Positions 1 through 11,011 are shown, counted from the first letter of the stretch. The stretch is DNA of 64,000 bases from Cephalotus follicularis (GCA_001972305.1 BDDD01003333.1:62001-126000), one strand, 5' to 3'. Translations and numbers: made by a program. Notes: generated by a model not told the origin, from the letters alone.

Positions 1-611
1 CACTCACTGGTGAGAGATGGTCAAGGCAAAGTGGGAGTCAGTTGGACTCGACAAAACATGGGAGAGGTTCCAGAGGGAGTTCCTTGATACTTATGTACCT
101 CATATTGAGCAAGAACGGAGGGAGACGGTGCTCTTGGAGTTGCATCAAGGGGAGATGACTTTGGCCGAGTACCAGACCAGATTTATGGAGCTAGCTAGGT
201 ACTCACCATACCTGGTGGCAGATGATGAGAAGAAAATCCAGAGAAGCTTGAAGGGCCTAAGACCAGATCTTTGGTCGAGGATTAGGGCCATGGAGTAGGG
301 AAAAGGCAAGGTTGTTGGAGAGCATATCTAGCGAAGACCGTGCAGAGAGGACTCGCACACAACAGAGCAAGCAAAGCCCTACTCAGTCTAGGCCAGCTTC
401 ATCGAAGTGGCAAGGAAGTGGTTCCCCAATGAAATCATCAAGGAAAAAATCCTAATAGACAGCTTCACAGGGTTCTCCCAGCCAGGGGAGCAATGCGAGA
501 TCCAGAGTCTGTTTCCATTGTGGTCGTGCGGGCCATCAACAAAAGGATTGTTGTAGGATGAATGGATTGTGTTTGGGGTGTGGGGCATGTGGTCATTTCG
601 TGAAAGATTGC
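1..611 (+). pseudogene. gag: E1 gag (3' part) with two zinc knuckles
   Basis: Gag forms the virus-like particle and binds the element RNA. Positions 17-298 encode a retrotransposon gag core (WERFQREF, YQTRFMELARYSP and GLRPDLW motifs) ending in a stop at 296-298. The reading continues in other frames to two CX2CX4HX4C zinc knuckles at 510-551 and 570-611, both with all four ligands. An in-frame stop at 453-455 separates the knuckles from the core. The first ATG seen here is not the gene start, which lies upstream of the window. Confidence 0.85.
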
Positions 612-1430
612 CCGAAAAGAGAGACGGCAGTGCCTATGGGGTCGGCGAGTGGTTGTGGTGCTGCAGCGGGACCTTCACAGAGGAGGGATACCGACAAGGG
701 TATCCTGAAAGGTAGAGTTTTCACCCTTACACAGACAGAGGTTCCAGAGTCTACTTCTGTTGTTAGATGTACACTGTATGTATATGGTTTTTTCGCTAGA
801 GTATTGATGGACCCTGGGGCATCGCATTCATTTATTGCCTCACGTTTTGCATCATGCTTAGATGTAACACCTGACTGTATGCCATATGTTTTGGATGTGA
901 GTATACCTATTGGAGATTCCATATGTACTGATTCCAATGTCTATGGCGGGCATTTCTTTGTATGCATACTTGATTTATTACCCATTCGTGACTTTGATGT
1001 CATTCTGGGAATGGATTGGCTGTCAGCCCATCGTGCTCACATGGACTGCTACAGCAAGACAGTGGATTTTAGTCTACCTAATGGTACTACCTTCCAGTTT
1101 ACGGTAGACAAAGGATTTTCCACGCCAGTTATATCCTTCATTCGCGCATCGAGGTATCTTAAGAAGGGATGTGAGGGGTATCTGACATATGTGATTGACA
1201 GCAGGAAGGAGAAAGCTATGAGCCTTGAGGAAATTCCCATTGTAAATGAATTTCATGATGTATTTCCTACAGATTTAGTGTCCTTACCCCCAAAGAGGGG
1301 TATGGAGTTTGTCATCGACCTCGTGCCTGGTACAGCGCCTATTTCTAAGGAATCGTATAGAATGGCTCCTGCGGAACTGAGAGAGTTGAAACTGCAGTTA
1401 CAAGATCTGATTGATAAGGTCTTTGTTTGA
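558..1430 (+). pseudogene. pol: E1 protease and RT N-terminus
   Basis: This is the aspartic protease part of pol, which cuts the polyprotein. The active-site loop reads MDPGASHSFIA near residues 83-93 of this frame, and the flap-side motif VILGMDWL follows. The frame opens on the second zinc knuckle and runs into the RT N-terminus (FPTDLVSLPPKRGMEF, SKESYRMAPAEL). It ends at a stop where the family normally continues into RT, so gag-pol is broken here. DPG instead of DSG/DTG may be a lineage feature rather than damage. Confidence 0.85.
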
Positions 1431-2011
1431 CCAAGTGTTTCCCATGGGGTGCATCTATACTGTTTGTGAAAAAGAAGGATAGGTCGATGAGACTCTGCAT
1501 TGACTACCGAATGCTGAATAAAGCCACGATCAAGAACAAGTATCCTCTTCCACACATCGGGGAATTGTTGGATCAGTTACAGGGGTCGAGAGTATTTTCC
1601 AGACTCAATTTGAGATCGGGTTACCATCAGCTGAGGGTAAGGGAAGGAAATGTTGAGAAGACTGCCTTCCGAACACGGTATGGTCACTACGAGTTTCTGG
1701 TAATGCCATTTGGTGTCACCAACGCACCGGAAACATTTATGTCATTGATGAATGAAGTGTTCCGACCATACCTAGATCCGTTTGTTGTGGTGTTCATCGA
1801 TGATATATTGGTATATTCAAGGAATAAAGAGGAGCATGCCTACCACCTGAGAATAGTCCTGCAGATTCTCAAGAAGCAGCAGTTATACGCCAAATTTTGT
1901 AAGTGTGAATTTTGGCTTGATCATGTGATCTTTCTTGGTCAGATAGTATCTGGTGAGGCTTGGTGGTGGATCCGTCGAAGACATAGGTTGTACGGGGTTG
2001 GCCGCAACTGA
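1427..2011 (+). pseudogene. pol: E1 reverse transcriptase
   Basis: This RT copies the element RNA into DNA. Conserved blocks occur in order: [55 protein letters not shown] and the catalytic FIDD box (1793-1804). About one G is missing near 1956 compared with the same place in element B (8893-9440), and this shifts the frame into a premature stop at 2011. The catalytic box is intact, so the loss is by frameshift. Confidence 0.9.
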
Positions 2012-2034
2012 GGAATGTTACCGAGGTATGTAGT

Positions 2035-2575
2035 TTCCTTAGATTGGCAGGGTATTATCAGAGGTTCATTAAAAAAAATTCGAGGATAGCCGTGACTTTG
2101 ACACAGTTGACCCAGAAGAAGACCTTGTTTGTCTGGGATGAGAATTGTGAAGCTAGATTCTGGGATTTGAAGGACTGGTTGATTTTCGCTCCTATCTTGA
2201 CATTACCTAATGGTAATGAGGATTTTGCAGTGTACAGTGATGCTTCGGGTAAGGGATTGGGTTCCGTGCTGATGCAACGGGGTAGAGTGATTGCTTATGC
2301 TTCAAGAAAACTGAAGCCATATGAAGAGAATTACCCGACGCATGACCTCGAACTGGCCGCTATTGTGTTTGCTCTTCAGAAATGGAGACACTATTTTTAT
2401 AGAGCACAGTTTGAGATATTCACTGACCATAAAAGTCTGAAGTACTTGTTTTTCCAGGATGAGTTGAACATGAGGCAACGAAGATAGGTGGAATTCTTCA
2501 ATGACTATGATTGTAGCATCCAGTACCACCCTGGGAAGGTGAATGTTGTAGCTGATGCCTTGAGTCGTAAAGCTA
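2035..2575 (+). pseudogene. pol: E1 RT connection and RNase H
   Basis: RNase H removes the RNA strand during reverse transcription. Motifs seen are [25 protein letters not shown] (first catalytic Asp), [34 protein letters not shown] (split here only by reading; catalytic Glu in the DLELAA segment) and [12 protein letters not shown] stop at 2485-2487 interrupts the frame. The domain end is readable to about 2575, where the family-typical [16 protein letters not shown] follows. Element B has lost the middle of this domain. Confidence 0.88.
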
Positions 2576-2619
2576 TGATAGCTAGTACGATGGTGTCTCA
2601 GTGGAGGATGCTGGGGGAT

Positions 2620-3720
2620 TTCTAGAAATGGACTCCGTTTACACGATTACCTGGGGCCTTTGTTGCTAGCATTCGAGCACAGCCAGCGTTGCTTGACCAG
2701 ATGAAAAGTGCTCAACCGTGTGATCCTGAATTGCAGGAGATCCAAGTGACCTTGGAGTCGAGACCTGATTTCCAGGTACATGTTTATGGTATATTGAGAT
2801 TTTGGGGACGGGTCTGTCTTCCGGATGATGATGGGTTTAAGAGTGAGTTACCTTATGCGGCACACAAATCTTAGTATAGTATCCATCCTGGTAGCAACAA
2901 AATGTATTAGGATATGAAGAGGAATTACTAGTGGTCCGACATGAAGCAAGAAATTGGGGAGTATGTTGCTAAGTGATTGACTTGCCAGAAGGTCAAGGCC
3001 GAACATCAGAGACCGGCAGGATTATTACAGCCATTGTCAGTGGAAGAGTGGAAATGGGAACATGTGGCGAAGGATTTTGTTTCTTGTTTTCCGTTGACAC
3101 GGAATCGTCACAATGCAGTGTGGGTCATTGTTGGAAGACTCATGAAATAAGCTCACTTTCTACCTACACACGTTACTGATTCAGTGAGAAAGTTGGCTCG
3201 GCTATATATTAAGGAGATTTTGAGACTGCACGGTGTTCCCGTGAGCATCGTATGTGATAGAGACTCAATTTTTACTTCCAATTTCTGGAAGAGATTCTAG
3301 ACAGCCTTTGGGACAAAGCTGAACCTTAGCACAACTTTTCACCCACAGACAGATGGTCAGTCAGAGCGTACCATCAAGACCTTCGAGGATATGGTCCGAG
3401 CCTTTGTGATTGACTTTGCTGGTACTTGGGAACACCACAGTCCCTTGATTGAGTTTTAGTACAATAACAGTTATCACTCGAGCATTGGTATGACTCCGTA
3501 CGAAGCTCTTTATGGATGGAAATGTAGATCGCCTATCTGTTGGGACGAGGTTGGTGTGCTACCGATGCTTGGGTCGGACCTGGTTGAAGAAACTTCTAAA
3601 AAGTCAAGGTGATCAAGGAAAAATTTCTTGCAGCTCAGAGTCAGTAGAAGAGTTATGTCGACAGTGTTAAAAGGAGACCTTTGACCTTCAATGTTAGAGA
3701 TCATGTGTTTTTGAAGGTTT
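2620..3720 (+). pseudogene. pol: E1 integrase, heavily mutated
   Basis: Integrase inserts the DNA copy. The zinc-binding region around 2860-2990 is recognisable, but one Cys of its CC pair reads as a stop (AAGTGATTGACTTGCCAG near 2971-2988). The core carries recognisable [13 protein letters not shown] and YHSSIGMTPYEALYG stretches. At least five in-frame stops and one frameshift near 3600 are visible when it is compared with the intact frame of B at 9577-10638. No open frame longer than about 70 residues survives here. Confidence 0.82.
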
Positions 3721-3724
3721 CTCC

Positions 3725-4111
3725 TTGGAAAGGCGTGCAAAGTTTGGGAAGAAGGGAAAATTAGCTCCACGCTACATTGGATCATTTGAGATTTTGGAGA
3801 GAGTTGGGGAGGTAGCTTATCAGCTCACTTTGCCTCCTACATTGTCAAATATACATGATGTCTTCCATTTGTCGATGTTACGAGGTTATATCCGAGATCC
3901 ATCACATGTCTCAGATTATGACTCGATTCTAGTGCGGGGTGAACTTTCTTGTGAAGAGTCACCTGTGAGGATTCTGGACTAGAAGACACAGATATTGAGG
4001 AACCGAACCATGTCTATGGTGAAGGTTCAATGGCAGTTTCAGCATCCTGATGAGGCTACCTGGGAGCATGAGGATGATATCTGCGAACGCTACCCTTATT
4101 TGTTTCAGTGA
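3725..4111 (+). pseudogene. pol: E1 integrase C-terminus and chromodomain
   Basis: The C-terminal tail holds GKLAPRYIGSFEILERVG, then SNIHDVFHLSMLRGYI and a chromodomain of the plant chromovirus type ending TWEHEDDICERYPYLFQ and TGA at 4109-4111. Chromodomains of this kind are thought to direct integration to heterochromatin. A TAG after RILD (near 3982) truncates it where B has Trp. The stop lies about 40 bases before the 3' LTR, as usual in this family. Confidence 0.88.
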
Positions 4112-4138
4112 TGTTCAAATTCGAGGATGAATTTTCTT

Positions 4139-4153
4139 TGAAGGAGGGGTGGA
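4139..4153 (+). promoter_or_regulatory. E1 polypurine tract
   Basis: TGAAGGAGGGGTGGA lies directly before the LTR start TGTAATGC at 4154 and is the expected primer for plus-strand DNA synthesis. Element B has a matching tract before its LTR. Confidence 0.8.
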
Positions 4154-4314
4154 TGTAATGCACGGGATTTCCGTTAAATGTATTATTATAATTCCCAATG
4201 TAATTTCATCATGAATAAATAAGAATTATGATTTTTTCCATCTTGGAATATTAAACCTTGAGTGAAAAGTATTAAGGAATATCGTGATAAATTGAATTTT
4301 GGAAAAGTGAACTA

Positions 4315-4395
4315 ACACAGTCGACTGTCGAATGAAATAGTCAACTGGGAGACTGTCTAAGAATAGTCGACTATCGGAAGAGAACAGACGACTGC
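4315..4395. promoter_or_regulatory. E1 LTR palindrome block 1 (CAGTCGACTG type)
   Basis: There is a full CAGTCGACTG at about 4318-4327, then variants AGTCAACTG and AGTCGACT spaced 20-35 bases apart. It lies upstream of the TATA-like motif, so probably in U3. Function is unknown. Confidence 0.7.
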
Positions 4396-5234
4396 ATGGC
4401 GCTCTGTCAGGATAGCATGTGAAGAGATCACATGCAACAACTGATAGGAAGGAAATGGATGCCAGCTGGGCGTCATGCGGCCAAAGGGAAGGAAGTATTG
4501 AACAACTGCATGCCATTCAGGTTGAATGGAAGGAGAAATGAAGCATGTGGCACATGCAAACTGATGGAGAGGGAAGAAAATGGCACTTAGGCGCCATGCA
4601 AACGGGTTAGGGGAGAGGGAGAGAAAACAACCTGCATAAAAACTCTCTTCCTCGTCTCTCTCGCCCAGGACCTGAGGAAAGAAAGAAACTAGAAAGAATT
4701 TAGAGAGAAACAGTGAGAAATCGAGAACGGAGAAGAGAAAGAGAGAATATCTCTCCACTTGTGGAACCAACCTTTGAACTTGGGGTGAGCTTGGATTCGG
4801 AGCTACTGTGGCCGGACTTGGGAAGCTTGGAGAAGCTACTGTTCGGACGTAAAGAGGTGGACTTTTGGTTCCTAACTTGGAATCAAAAGGTAGGGGATTT
4901 ATATATGCAAGTTTTGAGTTCAAAAATAATGTTTGATCATTGATGAAGTGCATGGTTATATAGACTGTGGATTGTTGAATTAATATCATGGTTACCGTTA
5001 TTGTTAACCTGACATGCACACTGAGTTCTGGATCGAGGATAAATGGGATTGCATGCATTGCTATATTTTGCTTTCAATGGTATTATGATGACATGAAGGA
5101 AATGCGTGAACTATGATTATGTTCTGTGGACCATGTGATGACTATTGATGATATTATGTGGCATGAATATGGTTGAGTAGCTTGCGATAATCTGTAGGAT
5201 AAAATTGAATGATTTGCATACTACTGTTTCGCAG

Positions 5235-5455
5235 AACAACCAACTGTTCAATGTACACAACTGACTGTTAAAAGGAAAACAGTCGACTGTGCATATATTA
5301 TTTTGCCAGATATGACAGGGAGAATCGTATGTACACTATTTTGTATAGACAGTCGACTGTTGAGGAAAACAACCGACTACTCATACGTACTCGCCCAGAA
5401 CAGTCAACTACTAAAGGACAACAGCCAACTGCTAAAGTAAACAGTCGACTGTTAA
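5235..5455. promoter_or_regulatory. E1 LTR palindrome block 2 (CAGTCGACTG type)
   Basis: Repeated CAGTCGACTG (5280-5289, 5350-5359, 5441-5450) alternates with relatives such as CAACTGTT, AACCGACTAC and CAGTCAACTA, spaced 15-40 bases apart. The same variant occurs in LTRs of elements D and S2. Confidence 0.75.
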
Positions 5456-6262
5456 AGCCAATAACCAACCCTGAATGGAAGTGGCAGACATGGGGCAATG
5501 CCAACGACTCTAGATGCACTTGAGCATATGTTTGCATTGCATTTTGAACTGTTAACTGAACAGTGGATTGGAATGTGACTGATTTCTAAAAGTGTCTTAT
5601 CATTTAGAAATAATTGCATGATTTTAAATAAATCATTATTTTGTACAAAAATGTATATTTTTGAATGACTGGGGAAAGTAATTTCCAAAGATTGTGAACT
5701 GCTTAAAGGATTTTCTATACAATGAAAATGCATTGATTCAAGTGTTTATAACTTTTAAACGACTTGAAAATGGACTGATATATATTTTGACAAATATATT
5801 TGATCAAGTAATTATTTTACAAAATTGCTTAAATTGGATTGTTATTGTTACTTTCCGTACTAGCTGCGTGGAGGAGGTTGCCATGGTTGGCTAGTGGCGG
5901 GGTTAGGCTCTATGTGCCAGGGGATGGCTAGGGATACCCACAGTGATTACTTAGCCGCCGTGCTAGTAACCTGTACTGTTGACCTGCTTCGAGCCGACCG
6001 GAGGCGGGGCTGAAGTATGGAGTGTGCGACATTAGGGTCAGGAGATGGCGACGATCTCGTACGTACTGATTGAATTGACTGGTCCCTTGAGGACATGATT
6101 GCTGGATTATGTTGATGTAGCCATGATAGGGTTGCACCTGTGCTGTAAATACACATATAGATATATATGTATATACTGTTATATATACTATACCGCATCA
6201 CTGTGCATTAATTCATGACATGCATTGTTATTGACCTGGAATTGTACATATATCTTCTCTAC

Positions 6263-6287
6263 TTAGCCGAGTAAGGACAAAGGCTAA
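6263..6287 (+). other. Conserved LTR hairpin
   Basis: TTAGCC and GGCTAA form a perfect 6-bp stem around a 13-nt loop (GAGTAAGGACAAA). The same stem and nearly the same loop occur at 13379-13403 (B) and 43492-43516 (S1). Confidence 0.7.
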
Positions 6288-6715
6288 CCCCCTACAATTT
6301 CAGATTGATGCAGTGGGACTGACATGGACAAGCTTGGGAAGAATGAAGTTGTAACAATGTTATCTAATGGACTTGTATTTTCCTGTTGGAGTTATTAAAC
6401 TGTTATTGTAAACTTGGAACAATGTTTATCGTATTTGATGAATAATCGTTAAGTATGGATTACTGTATTAAATGAAATATTGTATCGACATGTTTTAATC
6501 ATGCTCCATTTTGTGGGAAATTAACAATGAGATGTTGTATTTTAGTAACATGTAGTATGGGATGCATGTTACGACGTTTAAATTCGACTTATAACTGAAT
6601 GCTTCCGCAAGATATAATCTGTTGAAAAGTTTTTATTTTTCAGTAAAATTGTATAAGCTGGATATTAAGTTTATTGCCACCACTGTTATAGTTGTTATGG
6701 AAACGTGGTGTGACA

Positions 6716-7078
6716 GAGGGAGTACGTCTCCCTCAGGATGATCTAGTGGTAGTGACTCTTCAAGTGGAGTTATTCACTATGAAGAGAATCCTCATTTCCA
6801 GTGAGAGCTCGGTGGATATCCTCTACAAACATGCTTTTGGTAAGTTAAGGATTCCGGTCGACCAGCTAAGGCCAGTGAAGACTCCTCTTGTAGGCTTCGC
6901 AGGAGATATGGTCCATCCTCTGGGATTTATCGATTTGTCAGTCATTGTAGGCACGGCCCCACGCCATACCCAAGTACAGATGACATTCCTGGTGGTTGAT
7001 ACACCATGCCCATACAATGCCATAATTAGGCAACCAGGATTGAACTTGATGGAGCAATAGTGTCGACAAGGCACTTAT
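6716..7078 (+). pseudogene. pol: A protease, 5'-truncated by E1
   Basis: Reading begins at the first base after the E1 LTR. The fold is recognisable from SSVDILYKHAFGKLRI, LVGFAGDMVHPLGFIDLSV and FLVVDTPCPYNAIIRQPGLN, typical of Tat proteases. The catalytic D-T/S-G is not preserved: the loop reads ISSESSVDIL where a VDTGSS-like sequence is expected. The frame ends at a stop near 7060. The apparent ATG at 6692 lies inside the E1 LTR and is not a real start. Confidence 0.82.
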
Positions 7079-7134
7079 TGGTAAAATTCCTGACCAGGTT
7101 TGGTGAGGGGGAAGTCTGAGGAGATCAGTAGGTG

Positions 7135-8740
7135 TCAGGCAGTGTTATCAGACTGCCATAAATGATAAGTGGAAGGGAAAATTTCTTCCCGTAGCTAACG
7201 TGGAGCTCAGAGGAGAAGTGGAGACTGAGCCTCCACAACCCTTGGGGGAGGTTGTGCAGATGCCTTTGGAGGAAGGCGATGCGGAGAAAGTATTCCAGGT
7301 TGGCTCCCAACTTAGAGAGGTGGAGAAAGAGGAACTAATAACGTTCCTAAAAAAAATAGAGATGTATTCACCTGGTCGATGGAGGAGGTTCCGGGGATCA
7401 GTCCAGAGGTAATGGCCCACAAACTAAGTGTGGATTCAATATGGCCTCTAACCAGGCAAAAGAAGGGAAACTTTGTGCCCGAGAGGCAACAGGTGATAGC
7501 ATATGAAGTGAATAAGCTATTGCAAGCGGGGTTTATAAGAGAAGTGCAATACTCTCTGACTGGCTGGCGAACCCGGTCCTAGTCAAGAAGGCCAACGACA
7601 AGTGGAGGATGTGCATAGACGTCACAGACTTCAACAAATCTTGTCCAAAAGACCACTTCCACCTCCCAAAGATCGATCAATTGGTGGATGAAACCTCTGG
7701 TTACAGAATGTTGAAATTCTTGGATGCTTACTCTAGCTACAATCAAATCTCTATGTACAGACCAGATGAGAACAAGACAGCAGTCATCCCAGATAAGGGT
7801 ATGTATTGTTACAAAGTCATGCCCTTCGGACTAAAAAATGATAGAGCGACCTACCAACGGTTGGTCAACAAAATTTTTGAACCTCAAATAGGGAGAATAT
7901 GGAGGTTTATATTGACGATATGCTCCTCAAGACACCAGCGAGGAGTCCTCATATCAGGGACTTAGAGGAGACCTTTGAGGTATTGAGAAGATACAAGTTG
8001 CGCCTCAACCCTTCCAAGTGCACTTTTAGGGTCACTTCTGGTAAGTTTCTTGGGTTCGTGGCATTCAGCAGGGGAATAGAGGCCAACCCAGAGAAGATCT
8101 CAACGATTATGAGCATGAAGCCTCCACAATCTATTAGGGATGTGCAGAGGTTGAACGGAAAAATCACAGCCCTGAGCAGATTTGTTTCAAAGTCAGTAGA
8201 GAAGTGTCTTCCCTTCTTCAAGGTGTTAAGGCCCAAGAGGTTTCTCTGATCTGAAGAATGTCAAGCAGCCTTCGAGAAATTGAAGGAATACCTGGCTTCC
8301 CCTACTCTGATATCAAAACAAAGAGATAGGAAAGACTTGTATTTGTACCTTGCGCTGACACAAGGCACAGTGAGTGCAGTGCTATTTAGAGAAGAAGACA
8401 AGGTTCAGAGGCCAGTGTATTATGTGAGTAAGCCCCTGAATGATGGTGAGGGGAGATACCCAGAGGTAGAGAAGTATGTCTTTGTTCTGATCATTGTGGC
8501 GAGAAAGCTAAGGAAGTATTTTCAAGCCCATACTATCAAAGTTTTAACCTACAAGCCACTTAGACAAGTGCTAGCAAAGCCGAACATGTCAGGCAGGTTG
8601 ATCAAGTGGTCGGTCGAATTGGGCGAATACGACATGAAATATAAAGCTAGACCAGCAATAAAATCACAGGTCTTGGACGATTTTGTGAGAGATAATACAC
8701 CTACGGGGTGTGTGGAAGAAGACTCCTCTGAAAATGAGAA
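7135..8740 (+). pseudogene. pol: A reverse transcriptase and RNase H
   Basis: RT blocks in order: KANDKWRMCIDVTDFNKSCPKD, YRMLKFLDAYSSYNQI, YCYKVMPFGLKNDRATYQRL and the catalytic YIDD (7908-7919), then SKCTFRVTSGKFLGF. Frameshifts lie near 7580 and 7900. RNase H follows at 8280-8740 (YLYLALTQGTVSAVL, VYYVSKPL, RKLRKYFQAHTIKVLT). A TGA at 8247-8249 lies where this family usually has Trp (context FL-stop-SEECQAAF). The DxD-like acidic start of RNase H reads YLYLAL, so its first Asp is not evident. Confidence 0.87.
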
Positions 8741-8744
8741 GGGG

Positions 8745-8892
8745 TTATGGAAGCTATCAGTTGATGGGTCATCCTATGTATCTGGAAGTGGAACATGATT
8801 GGTGCTGAGATTTGGGTTGAAAGGAACAAACAATGAGGTAGAGTGGGAAGCTCTAATTGCCGGATTAACAATAGCGAAGCACTTAGAGGTTC
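8745..8892 (+). pseudogene. pol: A second (archaeal-type) RNase H, N-terminal half
   Basis: WKLSVDGSSYVSGSG (first catalytic Asp) and [15 protein letters not shown] (catalytic Glu) are the two opening motifs of the extra RNase H found after the normal one in Tat elements. A TGA at 8797-8799 splits the frame. At 8892 the sequence passes straight into element B without a stop, giving an in-frame chimera. The other half is at 13815-14060. Confidence 0.85.
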
Positions 8893-9476
8893 TAGTATAC
8901 TCAAGGAGTGAGGAAGAGCATGCTTGCCACCTGAGGTTGGCTCTGCAGATTCTCCGAGAGCACCAGCTGTACGCCAAATTCAGTAAGTGTGAATTTTGGC
9001 TTGACCGTGTGATCTTTCTTGGTCACATTGTATCCGGAGAAGGTTTGGCGGTGGATCCGTCAAAGACAGCGGTGGTACGAAATTGGCCACAGCCGAGGAA
9101 TGTAACGGAGGTACACAGTTTTCTTGGCTTGGAGGGGTACTACCGGAGGTTTATACAGAACTTTTCAAGGGTAGCTGAGCCCTTGACTAGACTGACCCAG
9201 AAGAAGACCTTATTCATCTGGGATGGTGATTGCGAAGCTAGTTTCCGTGAACTGAAGGATCAGTTGGTTTCTGCTCCTATATTGGCATTACCCGAGGGTA
9301 ATGAGGGCTTTGCAGTTTATAGTGATGCATCGGGTAAGGGCTTGGGCTGCGTGCTAATGCAGCGAGGAAAGGTGATTGCTTATGCTTCTAGGAAGCTGAA
9401 GCCCTATGATCCAGTACCATCCGGGGAAAGCGAACGTAGTCGCTGATGCCTTGAGCCGCAAGGCTATGGTTGCCAG
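8893..9476 (+). pseudogene. pol: B RT C-terminus and deleted RNase H
   Basis: The RT thumb ([26 protein letters not shown]) is followed by [16 protein letters not shown] and the RNase H start [32 protein letters not shown]. Then the sequence jumps to the domain end (CCAGTACCATCCGGGGAAAGC onward, near 9412), losing roughly 195 bases that E1 retains at about 2325-2517. The lost part holds the catalytic Glu and the TDHKSLKY motif, so this RNase H cannot work. The frame shifts at the junction. Confidence 0.88.
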
Positions 9477-9576
9477 TACGATGGTGTCGCAATGGAAGAT
9501 GTTGGAAGACTTCCAAGAGTGGTCTCCATTCAATCAATCACTGGGGATTTTTGTGGCTGACATGCGGGTCTAGCCA

Positions 9577-10638
9577 GTGTTACTCAATCACATCAGGGAT
9601 GCACAACCACATGATCCAGAGTTGCAACGAATTCGGGAGAACCTGGATTCAGAATCCGACTTTCGAGTGCATGCTGATGGTATTCTGAGATATCGGGAAT
9701 GTGTGTGTCTTCCGAATGAACCAAGACTGAAGGATGAGTTACTTCGCGGGGCTCATAAATCTATGTACAGTATTCATCCTGGTAGTACCAAAATGTATCA
9801 AGATATGAAGAAAACTTACTGGTGGCCCGGCATGAAGCACGAGATTGCTGAATATGTCGCGAAGTGTTTGACTTGCCAGAGGGTCAAGGCCGAGCACCAA
9901 AGACCTGCGGGACTATTGCAATCATTACCAGTGGCAGAGTGGAAATGGAAACACATTACAATGGACTTTGTTTTTGGATTTCCGCTGACTAGGCGTCGTC
10001 ATAATGCCGTGTGGGTAATTGTTGATAAACTCACCAAATCAGCACACTTCTTGCCCACACATGTCACTGATTCTGCGAGCAAGTTGGCTCGACTATATGT
10101 GAAGGAAATTATGAGACTGCACGGTGTCCCAATGAGCATCGTTTACGATAGGGATTCGATCTTCACTTCCAACTTCTGGAAGAGATTCCAGACAGCCTTC
10201 GAAACGGGATTGAATCCCAGTACTACTTTCCACCCTCAGACAGACGGACAGTCAGAGCGTACCATCCAAACCCTAGAGGATATGCTTCGGGCTTGTGTGA
10301 TCGATTTTGGTGAAACCTGCGAAGACCATATCCCTCTGATAGAGTTTTCATACAATAACAGCTATCACTCGAGTATTGGTATGGCTCCATACGAAGCACT
10401 GTATGGGAGAAAGTGTAGGTCACCCGTATGTTGGGACGAAATTGGTGAACGACCATTGCTTGGGTCAGAATTGGTGGAGGAGACTACGGAGAAAGTCAAG
10501 TTCATCAGAGAAAAGTTGCTTACAGCGCAGAGTCGGCAGAAGAGCTATGCCGACAATGTGAAGAGAACGCCTTTAACCTTCAATGTTGGGGATTACGTGT
10601 TTTTGAAGGTATCTCCATGGAAAGGAGTGCAAAGATAG
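9577..10638 (+). pseudogene. pol: B integrase, long intact stretch
   Basis: A 353-residue open frame covers nearly all of integrase. It has the HHCC zinc-binding set (H at HKSMYSIHPG, CC at KCLTCQRVK), the catalytic DDE residues ([31 protein letters not shown]) and the downstream LTFNVGDYVFLKVSPWKG. It is the best-preserved catalytic domain in the window. It ends at a stop near 10638 because about 22 bases that E1 has after GTGCAAAG are missing. The marked start is only the first Met in the frame, since the domain is part of a polyprotein. Confidence 0.92.
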
Positions 10639-10982
10639 CGTCATGCTACATTGGTCCTTTTGAGATTCTGGAGAGGGTTGGCGAGGTAGCATATTAGCTA
10701 GCCTTACCTCCTACATTGTCGAGTGTACATGACATCTTCCATGTATCGATGCTACGAGGATATATCCGGGATCCATCACATGTCCTGGATTATGACTCTA
10801 TTACAGTGAGGGATGATCTTTCCTGCGAGGAGTCACCCGTGAGAATCTTGGATTGGAAGACACAAGTATTGAGGAACCGAACCATTCCGATGGTAAAGGT
10901 TCAGTGGCAGTTTCATTGGCCGGATAAAGCGACTTGGGAACGTGAGGATGACATCCGAGAACGTTACCCGTATTTGTTTTAG
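10639..10982 (+). pseudogene. pol: B chromodomain
   Basis: From about 10716 it reads SSVHDIFHVSMLRGYIRDPSHV and then the chromodomain (VLRNRTIPMVKVQWQFHWPDKATWEREDDIRERYPYLF when read in pieces), ending with TAG at 10980-10982. The chromodomain itself is uninterrupted. A small deletion after 10638 and a TAG near 10694 separate it from the integrase body. The E1 counterpart has a stop within the same domain. Confidence 0.88.
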
Positions 10983-11011
10983 TATTGTGTTAATTTCGAG
11001 GGCGAAATTTC

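Larger units (their letters stand above)
1..6715 (+). mobile_element. Element E1: Ty3/gypsy chromovirus, Tekay-like, 3' part
   Basis: The order gag, two zinc knuckles, protease, RT, RNase H, integrase, chromodomain and long LTR is that of a plant chromovirus. The 5' LTR and start of gag lie before the window. The right end is the LTR terminus TGTGACA at 6709-6715, after which the protease reading of element A begins at once, so E1 is inserted in A. Many stops and frameshifts show it is dead. Its proteins closely resemble those of element B, while the two LTRs differ more. The clade name is an inference from the chromodomain sequence and LTR size. Confidence 0.9.
4154..6715 (+). repeat. E1 3' LTR (2562 bp)
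   Basis: It starts TGTAATGCACGG and ends GTGTGACA, giving the usual TG...CA termini. It contains a GA/CT-rich stretch (about 4610-4750) with a TATA-like CCTGCATAAAAACTC at 4631-4646, two blocks of CAGTCGACTG-type palindromes, and near its 3' end a 25-nt hairpin (6263-6287) shared with B and S1. Short open frames inside it show no family features. The region 5500-5860 is related in sequence to 12600-13040 of the B LTR. Confidence 0.88.

Noticed and set aside
4357..5058. Minus-strand open frame of 233 residues in the E1 LTR
   Set aside because: Low-complexity, Ser/Phe/Leu-rich translation of a GA-rich LTR stretch, with no recognisable domain. The LTR promoter area explains it.
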